The notes under the pieces: model-generated
The model's database searches: none
Told to the model about the DNA's origin: nothing
The model's input: only the letters and a program-made list of their open reading frames with translations
In this document: positions 26,944-35,509 of the stretch, piece by piece
Layout of the letters: each line of letters begins with the position of its first letter
Position numbering within the stretch: position 1 is the first letter of the stretch
Origin: Trichococcus sp. K1Tr
GTDB taxonomy: Bacteria; Bacillota; Bacilli; Lactobacillales; Aerococcaceae
DNA: 64,000 nucleotides
Assembly (NCBI RefSeq): GCF_028309625.1
Contig: NZ_JAQMHR010000003.1
Coordinates: 310,001 to 374,000, forward strand
Reading direction: 5' to 3'
Translations under genes and position numbers: made by a program

Positions 26944-27628
26944 TGGGAAAGGATTGTTCATCACTGCGACCGGGACGGATGTCGGGAAGACTTATGTTAC
27001 GGCGCTGATCGTGAAAAAATTGCGCGAGGCCGGTCATTCCGCCGGATACTACAAGGCCGCGCTCAGCGGGATCGCAAAGACTGCGGCAGGTTTCCGAACC
27101 GGGGATGCGGGCTACGTCGCGGATGTGGCGGGAATATCCGAGGATGACGCGGTAAATTCCGTCTCCTACGTCTACGAAAAGGCCGTCTCGCCGCACTTGG
27201 CCGCGAAGCTGGAGGGCAATCCCGTCAAAATGGCTGTCGTGATGACCGCTTATCAGCAAGCGCTGTCCCGATACGACTACGTGACGATGGAAGGCAGCGG
27301 CGGCATCGTCTGCCCGCTCCGCTACGACGACGATGCGCAGCTGTTGCTTGAGGATGTCATCACGGCTTTGGGGCTGGGCGCGCTCGTCGTCGCTGATGCC
27401 GGCCTTGGCACAATCAATGCGACAGTGCTCACGGTCGACTACATGAAAAGGCGCGGCATCCCGGTGAAGGGGATCATCCTGAACCGTTACGACGCGGCCA
27501 ATGCGATGATGCGCGACAACAAGAAGATGGTCGAGATCCTCACCCGCGTGCCCGTCATCGCCTGCGTGAAAAAGGATGAAGCGGCCATCGCCATCGATGC
27601 GGCGACGCTGGCGGGATTGTATGGATAG
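26936..27628 (+). CDS. bioD: Dethiobiotin synthetase
   Basis: 230 residues. The P-loop GTDVGKT is at residues 13-19, and 'MEGSGGIVCPL' corresponds to the second conserved BioD motif. It makes dethiobiotin from diaminopelargonate, CO2 and ATP. It overlaps bioB and is followed by bioA after 10 bp, so the three are translationally linked. Confidence 0.93.
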   Translation: MTDGKGLFITATGTDVGKTYVTALIVKKLREAGHSAGYYKAALSGIAKTAAGFRTGDAGYVADVAGISEDDAVNSVSYVYEKAVSPHLAAKLEGNPVKMAVVMTAYQQALSRYDYVTMEGSGGIVCPLRYDDDAQLLLEDVITALGLGALVVADAGLGTINATVLTVDYMKRRGIPVKGIILNRYDAANAMMRDNKKMVEILTRVPVIACVKKDEAAIAIDAATLAGLYG

Positions 27629-27638
27629 GGGCGGTCGG

Positions 27639-28982
27639 ATGGATCTAGTCGAAAAGGACCTGAAATACATCTGGCACCCTTGCTCGCAGATGAAGGATTA
27701 TGAGGAACTCAAGCCGATCATCATCGACCGGGGCGAAGGCGTGTTTCTTTACGACAAGGAAGGGAAAACGTACCTTGACATCGTCAGCTCGTGGTGGTGC
27801 AACCTGCTGGGGCACTGCAATCCAACGATCAACGAAGCGCTCATCAACCAGATCGGCCGGCTGGAGCATGTGATTTTCGCGAACTTTTCGCATGAGCCGG
27901 CGATCGCTTTGTGCGAGCAGCTGATGGAGATCATCCCGGCCGGACTCTCGAAGTTCAATTTTTCCGACAACGGATCGGCGACCGTAGAATGCGCGCTGAA
28001 GATGAGTTTCCAGTACCAATACCAGACCGGCCACAAGGAGAAGACGAAATTCATGTGCCTGACGGAAGGATACCACGGCGAAACCTTGGGCGCGCTGGCG
28101 GTCGGGAGCATGGATCTGTACGCCAAAATGTACCAGCCGATGCTGATGGACACAAACCAGATCGAGGCGCCGGATTGTTATCGTTGCCCATTCCAGAAAA
28201 ATCGGGACAGCTGCAATTGCGAATGTTTCGTCTATGCCGATAAAGCCTTTGCGGAACACGGTGACGAAACCTGCGCCATGATCGTCGAGCCTTTGGTGCA
28301 AGGCAGCGCGGGCATGCGCATCTATCCACCGCTCTACCTGAAGAAACTGCGCGCACTCTGCGACCTTTACGGCGTCCTGCTGATCGCCGACGAAATCGCG
28401 ACCGGTTTCGGACGGACCGGCAAAATGTTCGCCTTCGACCATGCCGGCGTCAGCCCCGACATCATGTGCGTCTCGAAAGGGCTCACAGGCGGCTACTTAC
28501 CTATGGCAATCACGATCACGACAGACAAAATCTACGACGCCTTCTATGCCGAATACAGCGAAGGCAAGGCCTTTATGCACAGCCATACCTACAGCGGCAA
28601 TCCGCTGGGCTGCTCCGCGGCGCTGGCGGTCCAGAAGGTACTCCGCGAGGAACGGATCCTGGAAAAAGCCGCGATCCGCGCCGAACATCTGACCAAGCGT
28701 CTGAACGAAACGCTGCTGGACCACCCCAACGTGGGCGAGATCCGCCATATCGGCCTGATACATGCCATCGAGCTGGTGACCGACAAGCAGGCGAAGACCG
28801 GTTTTGATGCGGACCTGCGGATCGGTTATCAGATCTACAAAAAGGCTTTGGAGAAAGGTCTGATCCTGCGCCCGCTCGGCAATGTGCTCTATTTCAATCC
28901 GCCTTTGACGATTATAGAAGCCGAACTGGATGAAGCAGTCGGCATCTGCACCGAGGCCATCGCGGAAATCCTCGGCAGCTAG
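27639..28982 (+). CDS. bioA: Adenosylmethionine-8-amino-7-oxononanoate aminotransferase
   Basis: 447 residues, class III PLP aminotransferase. The Schiff-base Lys280 lies in 'CVSKGLTGGYLPM', and 'IADEIATGFGRTG' carries the cofactor-binding Asp. 'HPCSQMKDYE' near the N-terminus is characteristic of BioA. It converts KAPA to DAPA using SAM as amino donor. Start 27639 follows AGGGGCGG; longer in-frame starts overlap bioD. No bioF or pimelate gene is present, so the operon cannot make KAPA itself. Confidence 0.92.
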   Translation: MDLVEKDLKYIWHPCSQMKDYEELKPIIIDRGEGVFLYDKEGKTYLDIVSSWWCNLLGHCNPTINEALINQIGRLEHVIFANFSHEPAIALCEQLMEIIPAGLSKFNFSDNGSATVECALKMSFQYQYQTGHKEKTKFMCLTEGYHGETLGALAVGSMDLYAKMYQPMLMDTNQIEAPDCYRCPFQKNRDSCNCECFVYADKAFAEHGDETCAMIVEPLVQGSAGMRIYPPLYLKKLRALCDLYGVLLIADEIATGFGRTGKMFAFDHAGVSPDIMCVSKGLTGGYLPMAITITTDKIYDAFYAEYSEGKAFMHSHTYSGNPLGCSAALAVQKVLREERILEKAAIRAEHLTKRLNETLLDHPNVGEIRHIGLIHAIELVTDKQAKTGFDADLRIGYQIYKKALEKGLILRPLGNVLYFNPPLTIIEAELDEAVGICTEAIAEILGS

Positions 28983-29174
28983 CTGTTGACGGCATCCGGA
29001 ACCGCACATGGGACGGGATAGCCCCGCCAGTCCTCTCAGCGCAATATCCTGTTGAATTCAGGGAACGAAAGGGATTTTCTGTTGATTTATTGTTTTTCGC
29101 GATTGAATCAATAATTTAATTGCGGATTATTATATAATAAGTAGATACTGCGTTAGAGGAGGAAGATCGGGAAA

Positions 29175-29993
29175 ATGAATGATGTAAAAGGATTAAAAAA
29201 ATATTTGGCGGTTCTGGGGGCGTTCGCCTTATTGGGATTGAGCGGCTGCGGCCAAGAAGAAACGACGGAAACGGACAGCAGCGTGCAGGCGACGACGGAA
29301 CAGACTTCCGAAGCGGTAGTTGAAGAAACAACCGAAGCGGCTACTGAGGAACATTTGGATTACGAGAATCAGGATGAATGGGACTTCGAATACGGCGAGA
29401 TGCAATCCCCGATCAATATCGAAACGAGTGCAACCGAAGCGATGACCACAGACGGCTCGTTGACACTGGACTATGCGGAAGAGATCATCGATGTGGTCGA
29501 CAACGGGCACAGCATCGAAATCGAGGACGGCGGCCAGGCGACGATTGCCGGACGCAGTTTTGAACTGGCGCAATTCCATCTGCATTCCCCGAGCGAGCAT
29601 ACAGTGGATGGCGAAAGTTTCCCGATCGAACTGCATTTTGTCCACAAAGCACAGGACGGACGTTTGGCAGTCATCGCGGTTTTCTTTAAAGAAGGAACCG
29701 AGAATGCTGCCTTTCAAGCGATTCTGGATGATGTGAAGGCGAATGAAGAAGCTACTGTTGCGAGCGGACTTAGCCTGAACGTTGCCGAACTGCTTCCGGC
29801 CAACAAAAGCTACTACCATTACCTAGGCTCCTTGACGACACCGCCGCTGACCGAAAATGTCGAGTGGTATGTGATGGCGAACCCTGTGGAAGTCTCTGCG
29901 GAACAGATTGCGGCCTTCAACGAATATTATCAAGGCAACAACCGAGAGGTCCAACCATTGGGCGAGCGTTCCGTTTTGAAATACGAAGAATAG
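29175..29993 (+). CDS. Lipoprotein alpha-carbonic anhydrase
   Basis: 272 residues. The lipobox LSGCG gives lipidation at about Cys26, followed by a Thr/Glu-rich linker to about residue 60. The alpha-CA zinc ligands are His135 and His137 in 'QFHLHSPSEH' and His154 in 'ELHFVHKA'. 'GEMQSPINIE' and 'SLTTPPLTENVEW' are family hallmarks. It interconverts CO2 and bicarbonate on the cell surface. Single gene after a GAGGAGG site, ended by a terminator. Confidence 0.93.
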   Translation: MNDVKGLKKYLAVLGAFALLGLSGCGQEETTETDSSVQATTEQTSEAVVEETTEAATEEHLDYENQDEWDFEYGEMQSPINIETSATEAMTTDGSLTLDYAEEIIDVVDNGHSIEIEDGGQATIAGRSFELAQFHLHSPSEHTVDGESFPIELHFVHKAQDGRLAVIAVFFKEGTENAAFQAILDDVKANEEATVASGLSLNVAELLPANKSYYHYLGSLTTPPLTENVEWYVMANPVEVSAEQIAAFNEYYQGNNREVQPLGERSVLKYEE

Positions 29994-30004
29994 AAAGACT
30001 CTCA

Positions 30005-30048
30005 AAGTTCCGCCAAGCCCATTCCAGTGGGGAAGGCGGAACTTTTTT
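30005..30048 (+). terminator. Terminator after the carbonic anhydrase
   Basis: AAGTTCCGCC...GGCGGAACTT stem and six T. Confidence 0.87.
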
Positions 30049-30167
30049 GAATGCTCTGATCGAGGATGCAAAAGAATCCGTAACGCGATTACGAAATACA
30101 GAAAAATCGGATGAAACGGCATTTTTTTTGTTATAATTGAAGGAAAAACGCGAGCAGGGGGAACGTA

Positions 30168-31079
30168 ATGGGTGAAATAGCAGCAAAAGCCGCATCATTG
30201 ATTTTGATCATCGTGATCGGCTACGTCATCAAACGAATCGGATGGGTCAAAGCAGAGGATTTTCCGAAATTTTCGAAAATCGTTTTGCGGATCACGTTGC
30301 CCTGCGCACTGATCACCAGTTTCAACACGTTCGACATCACCTACAACCTGCTGTTTTTGACGGCAATCGGCATCATCACGAACCTGATCCAACAAATCAC
30401 CGGCTATCTGGTGAACCAGCGGAAAGGCGGCAAAGCACAAGCTTTCGGCATCATCAACATCGGCAGCTACAATGTCGGGGCCTTTGCGATGCCATATATC
30501 GCCGGATTGATGGGCCCGCAGTCGATCATTTTCGCATCCCTTTTCGATGTCGGCAATTCCTTCGGCGCAGCTGGAATCGGTTATGGCTGGTCCCGTTCGG
30601 TGGCGGACGAGAAACAAAAAACGACCTTAGGCGGCTTCCTCAAGCTCATGTTCCTTTCGCCGCTGTTCGATACATACTTGATTCTTTTGTTGATGCGCCT
30701 CTTCGGATTGCAATTGCCGGATGCAGTCATTACCTTTACGTCCACTGTGGGCGGCGCCAATACATTCCTGGCGATGCTGATGATTGGGATCGGTTTGGAA
30801 TTGGGCTTGGACGCGCACCGCTTCAAGCTGGCCTTCAAATACTTGGCCATCCGCTACGGATTTTCGCTGATCTTTTCCATCCTGACCGTGCTCTTCCTGC
30901 CGGTTTCAATGGTCGTGAAGACAATCCTCTGCATGCTGTTCTTTTCGCCGATCGCATCCATGGCGACCGGATTCACCGATGAAGCGGGCGGGGACGTCGA
31001 AACCTCCGCCTTCATGAATTCCGTCTCCATCCTGATCGGGATCTTCGCGATGCCGTTTGTGCTGGCGGTTATGGGATAA
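30168..31079 (+). CDS. AEC-family (auxin efflux carrier-like) transporter
   Basis: 303 residues, about 10 membrane segments in two five-helix repeats, with the crossover-type loops 'NIGSYNVGAFAMPYI' and 'TDEAGGDVETSAFMNSVSI'. Bacterial members carry malate, malonate or other organic acids. GGGGG precedes the ATG. It stands alone; the substrate is unknown. Confidence 0.8.
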   Translation: MGEIAAKAASLILIIVIGYVIKRIGWVKAEDFPKFSKIVLRITLPCALITSFNTFDITYNLLFLTAIGIITNLIQQITGYLVNQRKGGKAQAFGIINIGSYNVGAFAMPYIAGLMGPQSIIFASLFDVGNSFGAAGIGYGWSRSVADEKQKTTLGGFLKLMFLSPLFDTYLILLLMRLFGLQLPDAVITFTSTVGGANTFLAMLMIGIGLELGLDAHRFKLAFKYLAIRYGFSLIFSILTVLFLPVSMVVKTILCMLFFSPIASMATGFTDEAGGDVETSAFMNSVSILIGIFAMPFVLAVMG

Positions 31080-31178
31080 CTAAATACAGAATCTTTGCCT
31101 TCATTTTAACGCTTTTGCCAAGGAAAGGCCGTCGCCAGCCGGTTCATAATAAACACAAAATATTTTTTTAGAAAACGC

Positions 31179-31207
31179 TTGACTTTAAATATGAAAGGGT
31201 TTACTAT
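31179..31207 (+). promoter_or_regulatory. Promoter of the first sucrose-type EIIBC gene
   Basis: TTGACT (31179-31184), 17 bp, TACTAT (31202-31207). The surrounding DNA from about 31165 to 31230 is nearly identical to 38668-38733 upstream of the second EIIBC gene. An AGAAAACGCTTGAC element overlapping the -35 box resembles a CcpA site in both copies. Confidence 0.72.
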
Positions 31208-31218
31208 TTGTATCAAGA

Positions 31219-31281
31219 GGAACCGGTTTCACTGAAGAAAAATTGCGCCTCTCGTTTTTGAACCGGAAAGGAACCGGTTCC
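31219..31281 (+). promoter_or_regulatory. Two GGAACCGGTTYC operators
   Basis: GGAACCGGTTTC at 31219-31230 and the perfect palindrome GGAACCGGTTCC at 31270-31281, 51 bp apart. The same pair is found at 38.72 and 38.78 kb. This is the size and symmetry expected for a LacI-family operator. Confidence 0.7.
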
Positions 31282-31351
31282 GCAATAGATTGAAACACAG
31301 CTTGTATTGCACTTATTCTTAGGCACAACAGAACAAAAGGAGGAATCATTA

Positions 31352-32740
31352 ATGAAAAATGAACAAACCATCAAAGACATTCTTGACGCTGTGGGAGGCC
31401 AAGATAATGTCAAAAATTTTGAACACTGTGCTACCAGACTTCGAATTATCTTAAGAGATAACAGCAAGGTGAACAAGGAAAAGGCGGAAAATGTCACTGG
31501 AAGCAAAGGTTACTTCTTTAATACAGGACAACACCAGTTTATTTTCGGAACTGGAAAGGTAAATGAAGTCTATGCTGAATTTAAGCAATATACAAAGATG
31601 GATGAGTCAGCGGATACAGCGTTTAAAGAAGATGTTTACTCCAACATGACTCCCGTTCAAAGAGTCGTTCGAACTTTGGCGGATATTCTGATTCCTCTAA
31701 TTCCTGCACTGGTCACAACGGGACTATTAATGGGTCTAAGAGGACTTCTTGTGGAACTGGGTGTAGAATTTAGCCCACTTATGTTGAGCATGTTCCAGAT
31801 GCTGACAGATACCGCATTTGCTTTCCTACCAGTACTTATTGCTTATAGTGCCACTCGTAAATTTGGTGGAAATCCCATTATCGGTATCGTAGTCGGCCTT
31901 ATGATGGTATCTCCTAATTTGCCTAATGCTTGGGCTGTAGCAGGTGGAAGCGCTGAAGCACTCAACGTTTCTTTCTTGGGACTGAATATTCCTATTGTAG
32001 GTTATCAAGGGTCCATCATCCCCGCTATCGTAGCAGGGTATCTGATATCAAGAATTGAGAAGGAGCTACGAAAAGTTGTTCCTCAGATCATCGACCTGCT
32101 TGTAACGCCGTTTGTAACATTAACAGTAACCATTTTTCTAATGCTCTTTATCTTAGGTCCTATCACGCATACATTCGAGATTGCAGTCAGTGACTTTATC
32201 GTTATGCTGGTTAATGCACCTTTTGGTATTGGATATATCATATTTGGCGCACTTCAACAACTCTTGGTTATTACAGGACTTCATCATTCTTTGTCAATCA
32301 TTGAGCTTCAGCTACTTGCCGATACAGGTGAAAATGTGCTGAATCCACTTATTACAGCCAGTATGGCCGGACAATTAGGGGCAGCGATCAGTGCAGCGTT
32401 ACTAATGAATGTTAAACTAAAGAGAACTAACGCTATTTCTTCTTCCACATCTACCTTATTTGGAATTACAGAACCTCTTCTCTTCGGTGTCAATCTGAGA
32501 AGTTTGAGAATACTGGTTTCCGGCATGTTGGGAGGAGCTGTGGGTGGTCTGCTTACTTATATCTTTAGCCTATCCGCTACAGGTATGGGAATCACCTTTA
32601 TTCCTGGACTGTTGCTGTACACCAGTAGTTTCGCATCTATGGTCCAGTACCTAGTTGTCATTGCAGGAGCATTTGTGACAGGGTTCATTGCTGTGAAAGT
32701 ACAGTCGAATAAAATTTCAGAGCAGCTTAATTTAGATTAA
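31352..32740 (+). CDS. PTS EIIBC permease, sucrose/glucoside type
   Basis: 462 residues. The N-terminal EIIB domain has the phosphorylation Cys26 in EHCATRLR, and the EIIC domain follows from about residue 105 with about ten membrane segments and 'ITGLHHSLSIIELQLL'. No EIIA domain is fused. It resembles the sucrose EIIBC at 38.9 kb and has a copied promoter, but has no hydrolase beside it, and its codon use looks more AT rich than its neighbours, suggesting acquisition. AAAAGGAGG precedes the ATG at 31352. Confidence 0.85.
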   Translation: MKNEQTIKDILDAVGGQDNVKNFEHCATRLRIILRDNSKVNKEKAENVTGSKGYFFNTGQHQFIFGTGKVNEVYAEFKQYTKMDESADTAFKEDVYSNMTPVQRVVRTLADILIPLIPALVTTGLLMGLRGLLVELGVEFSPLMLSMFQMLTDTAFAFLPVLIAYSATRKFGGNPIIGIVVGLMMVSPNLPNAWAVAGGSAEALNVSFLGLNIPIVGYQGSIIPAIVAGYLISRIEKELRKVVPQIIDLLVTPFVTLTVTIFLMLFILGPITHTFEIAVSDFIVMLVNAPFGIGYIIFGALQQLLVITGLHHSLSIIELQLLADTGENVLNPLITASMAGQLGAAISAALLMNVKLKRTNAISSSTSTLFGITEPLLFGVNLRSLRILVSGMLGGAVGGLLTYIFSLSATGMGITFIPGLLLYTSSFASMVQYLVVIAGAFVTGFIAVKVQSNKISEQLNLD

Positions 32741-32760
32741 TTAATTGAATAAAGAAAGAG

Positions 32761-32815
32761 GGGAGTGCCTCAGAACCAGAAAATCCTTTTCTGGTTCTGA
32801 GGCACCCCCTTTTCT
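32761..32815 (+). terminator. Strong terminator after EIIBC
   Basis: A stem of about 23 bp with one mismatch (GGGAGTGCCTCAGAACC with its complement) and a three-base loop, then T-rich DNA. Confidence 0.9.
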
Positions 32816-32840
32816 ATGTTTATCGTTTTCCGCCAGAATA

Positions 32841-33215
32841 CTCCCGCCTCAAGGAATGAAAAGGGCGTAGCCCAAGTAGTAGGCGGGAGATGAATGGCGT
32901 CAGCCTAAATTGTTGAACAACCCGAACATACGTACTATAATATGCGTGTAGGTTGTTCTTTGAAAACTGAAGATAGGGGGTTCTGGCAGGAAATTCGTCT
33001 GCCAGGTAAAATCTTCAACGTTCAGACATCCCGCACGTTTCCATCTAGCGAAAACCAAGCACATGGGAACGTGCGGCGAGTCCAACGTACAAACCAGCAA
33101 AACTTTCACCGTTGGGACGACGGGCAGAGCCTGCTCAATAACGGGTGGATACACCGGTGTTCGCAGGAATCTCACACTTCAAATTTCGATAGAAATTAAG
33201 TGGTGAGTAGTTCAA
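32841..33215 (+). mobile_element. ORF-less structured tract, possibly an IS605-type element with solo omega RNA
   Basis: No gene fits here, but hairpins succeed each other: CTCCCGCCT/AGGCGGGAG (32841-32889), GAACAACC/GGTTGTTC (32915-32958), CTGGCAG/CTGCCAG near 32985-33003, a stem of about 11 bp around CCGCACGTT/AACGTGCGG (about 33030-33075), CCAACG/CGTTGG, and CTCAC...GTGAG followed by TAGTTCAA at 33171-33215. The final hairpin plus TTCAA resembles the right end and guide-scaffold end of TnpB-type IS elements, and the first hairpin would be the left end. No tnpA or tnpB frame survives. The assignment is by recalled resemblance only. Confidence 0.4.
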
Positions 33216-33265
33216 GGGCAGACATACCCCGCCAAACCGCAAACAAGAGGCTGCCTCCTATTGAG

Positions 33266-33572
33266 CAATGTCATTAACTTAAGCAACTAGACAACTGTAA
33301 AAAGCGAGAATGCAAAATGCACCCTCGCTTTTTTTGACTGCGGGGCCGAGATTGTCGAATGTTTCTCGACATCCGACAATCTCGGCCCGACGTGGAAGCA
33401 AATTGTCGCATGTTCCTCAGCTATTCGACAATTTCGGTCCACTGTGCTGAGTGGTTGGCTTTCCTGGGTATTTTTTCGATTGTCAGAAAAGAAAGAGACA
33501 GTGGACATGAGAGAATTTATCTCCCATTTCCACTGTCTCTTATTTGTCGATACCCTTAAGTTAATGACATTG
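33266..33572. mobile_element. 307-bp MITE with 18-bp terminal inverted repeats
   Basis: Perfect terminal repeats CAATGTCATTAACTTAAG (33266-33283) and its complement (33555-33572) bound 307 bp without a gene. They are flanked by a 10-bp direct repeat TCCTATTGAG at 33256-33265 and 33573-33582, the target duplication of one insertion. Inside are a terminator-like hairpin with a T run (33299-33335) and long hairpins at 33342-33388 and about 33400-33436. Size, lack of coding and a 10-bp duplication suggest mobilisation by an IS4/IS231-like transposase. Confidence 0.9.
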
Positions 33573-33597
33573 TCCTATTGAGACACCCCCTTCTAAC

Positions 33598-33870
33598 GTG
33601 CGCCCGGCACGGGTGATAACTTGGTGGTGAAAGTCCACTACAGGCTTTGAAGTAGGGACTGTTAGCGAATGACAACCCAAAGCTAGTCGTCAACAAGGAT
33701 AAAAGCGAAGTGGGATCACCTACCCGTTTAAATTTCTTGGGTTGTCTGATAACTACTGTGAATGGGGGCTGTCGCTACAGACGTACCAATGGGCTTAATT
33801 TCATTAAGACATCTGGCGGAGTCTGGATGCTGAACTGTACGCACTATGGTGTTAGAGGACAGTAGATGGA
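33598..33870 (+). mobile_element. Group II intron 5' fragment
   Basis: Begins with GTGCGCCCGGCACGGGTG, the conserved 5' end of bacterial group II introns, then GGTGGTGAAAGTCC and AGTAGGGACTGTTAGC, which match domain I sequences I know from such introns. No reverse transcriptase frame and no domain V/VI are found before 34.2 kb, so only the 5' part remains. The right boundary is approximate. Confidence 0.55.
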
Positions 33871-34030
33871 CCGAGTTTTCCTCCGATGAGCGTAGGCTAC
33901 GCCGGAGTTCGGCCCGCATTATGCGTGCTGTCCTCTGATGAGACCGTGCCCGTCGGAGGAGGAGCCCAGAAGTTGCCTTCGTCCTCCGACGAGCGCTCCC
34001 TCGCCGGAGCAGGGCGCCCGCGCAAGCAAC
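33870..34030. repeat. CTCCGG hairpin cluster
   Basis: Three hairpins of the CTCCGR...YCGGAG family, e.g. CTCCGATGAGCG...CGCCGGAG and CTCCGACGAGCG...CGCCGGAG, lie between the intron fragment and the MFS gene. No gene is seen. Confidence 0.75.
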
Positions 34031-34233
34031 CTAGCTCCGGCCGGCCACCAAAGCACATATAGCATCAGTCTATAACTGAATATACCAATTAAGTGTTACC
34101 CTATACCCCGATTCCGTGGCATACTGGAACAACCTTCAAATGTGAAAGGCATAAGCAAATATTGGGATAGCGGCGCTGCTTTTGCGCCAATCTCTTTAAA
34201 AAATAGAAAAAATCGGATAAGGGGGAACAATTA

Positions 34234-35478
34234 ATGAAGAAAGAAACAAATCGTTGGGTGGTGCTGATCAGCTCGATGGGGATTTTGTTGTGCACCGGTA
34301 TCGTCTATACGTTCAGCGTTTTCGCAGGACCGTTGGCGGAGTTGCGGGGATGGACGGTGCCGGACATCATGATGGCGTTCGCGATCAATTCCGCAGTGGG
34401 GCCGATCCCGATGATCTTCGGCGGATATTTTACCGACCGCGGCTGGGCGAAATGGATCGCCCGCATCGGCGTCGTCCTATTCGGGATCAGCTTCGCGTTC
34501 ACCGGTCAAGCGACGAGCATCTTCCAGTTGTACCTGATCTACGGCATCTTCGGCGGATTTGCGCAGAACTTTGCTTATTCTGCTTGCCTCAGCAACACGA
34601 TCCGCTTTTTCCCGGATAAAAAAGGCTTGGCTTCCGGTCTGATTACGGGTGGTATGGGCGGAGCAGCGATCATCGCGGCTCCGATCGCGAACACGCTGAT
34701 CGAGCGCTACGGCGTGAGCCAAGCTTTCTGGCGCATGGGCTTAGCGTATGCGCTAGTCGGTTTCTGTTTCAGTCTGTTCATTCGCTCTGCACCTAAGCAG
34801 ATTGTTCCGCTAGCGGATACAGCCTCCGAAAAGACTTCGGCTCCAGCAAAAGCCATCACCGCAAACAAAAACTGGAAGGAAATGTTGGCAACCCCAGCCT
34901 TCTACCTGTTGATACTGATGTTCGCGATGGGCGCTTTTTCCGGCTTGATGATCGCCTCGAATGCATCGCTGATCGGGCAATCCATGTTCGGGTTGTCGGC
35001 ATCGGCCGCAGCGGCTTACGTCAGTCTGTATTCCTTGAGCAACACCTCCGGCCGGGTATTCTGGGGCGCGGTTTCCGATCGCATCGGTCAGATCCGGGCG
35101 GTCATCATCATCTACAGTGCCATCATTTTTGCTTTTGTCCTGCTCGTCAGCGTCAACCAAGTGTGGGCATTTGCTGTCGGTGTCGTCACTCTGGGTCTCT
35201 GCTTCGGCGGCGTCATGGGCGTCTTCCCAGGATTGGTCATGGATAACTTCGGCCCAGCAAATCAGGGCGTCAATTACGGTATCGTCTTTATCGGCTTTTC
35301 GAGCGCCGCCTTTGTCGCGCCGAAAGTGACGGCGTCATTAGCAGCGGCCAATAATGGCGACTTCACGAAAGCCTTTTATGTAGCAATCGGTGTTGTTCTG
35401 ATTGGGTTAGGCTTGAGTCTGGTCTATTCGAAACGAAAAACTACCATTGCGAAAGCTGCTGTGGAGATGGTGCAGTAG
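34234..35478 (+). CDS. MFS transporter, oxalate/formate antiporter-like
   Basis: 414 residues with 12 predicted membrane segments. The N-terminal 'GILLCTGIVYTFSVFAGPL' and the loop 'GGYFTDRGWAKW' fit the OFA branch of the major facilitator family. The central loop at about residues 185-215 is charged. The family exchanges small organic anions; the substrate here is unknown. The gene has the base composition of the core genome although it lies between mobile remnants. GGGGG precedes the ATG. Confidence 0.82.
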   Translation: MKKETNRWVVLISSMGILLCTGIVYTFSVFAGPLAELRGWTVPDIMMAFAINSAVGPIPMIFGGYFTDRGWAKWIARIGVVLFGISFAFTGQATSIFQLYLIYGIFGGFAQNFAYSACLSNTIRFFPDKKGLASGLITGGMGGAAIIAAPIANTLIERYGVSQAFWRMGLAYALVGFCFSLFIRSAPKQIVPLADTASEKTSAPAKAITANKNWKEMLATPAFYLLILMFAMGAFSGLMIASNASLIGQSMFGLSASAAAAYVSLYSLSNTSGRVFWGAVSDRIGQIRAVIIIYSAIIFAFVLLVSVNQVWAFAVGVVTLGLCFGGVMGVFPGLVMDNFGPANQGVNYGIVFIGFSSAAFVAPKVTASLAAANNGDFTKAFYVAIGVVLIGLGLSLVYSKRKTTIAKAAVEMVQ

Positions 35479-35509
35479 CAGGTACGGCGTATAAGCTAAT
35501 GAAAAATGA

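Noticed and set aside
32915-32960. rRNA operon spacer (GGTTGTTCTTTGAAAACTGA)
   Set aside because: The phrase resembles spacer DNA of rRNA operons, but no 16S, 23S or tRNA sequence is adjacent.
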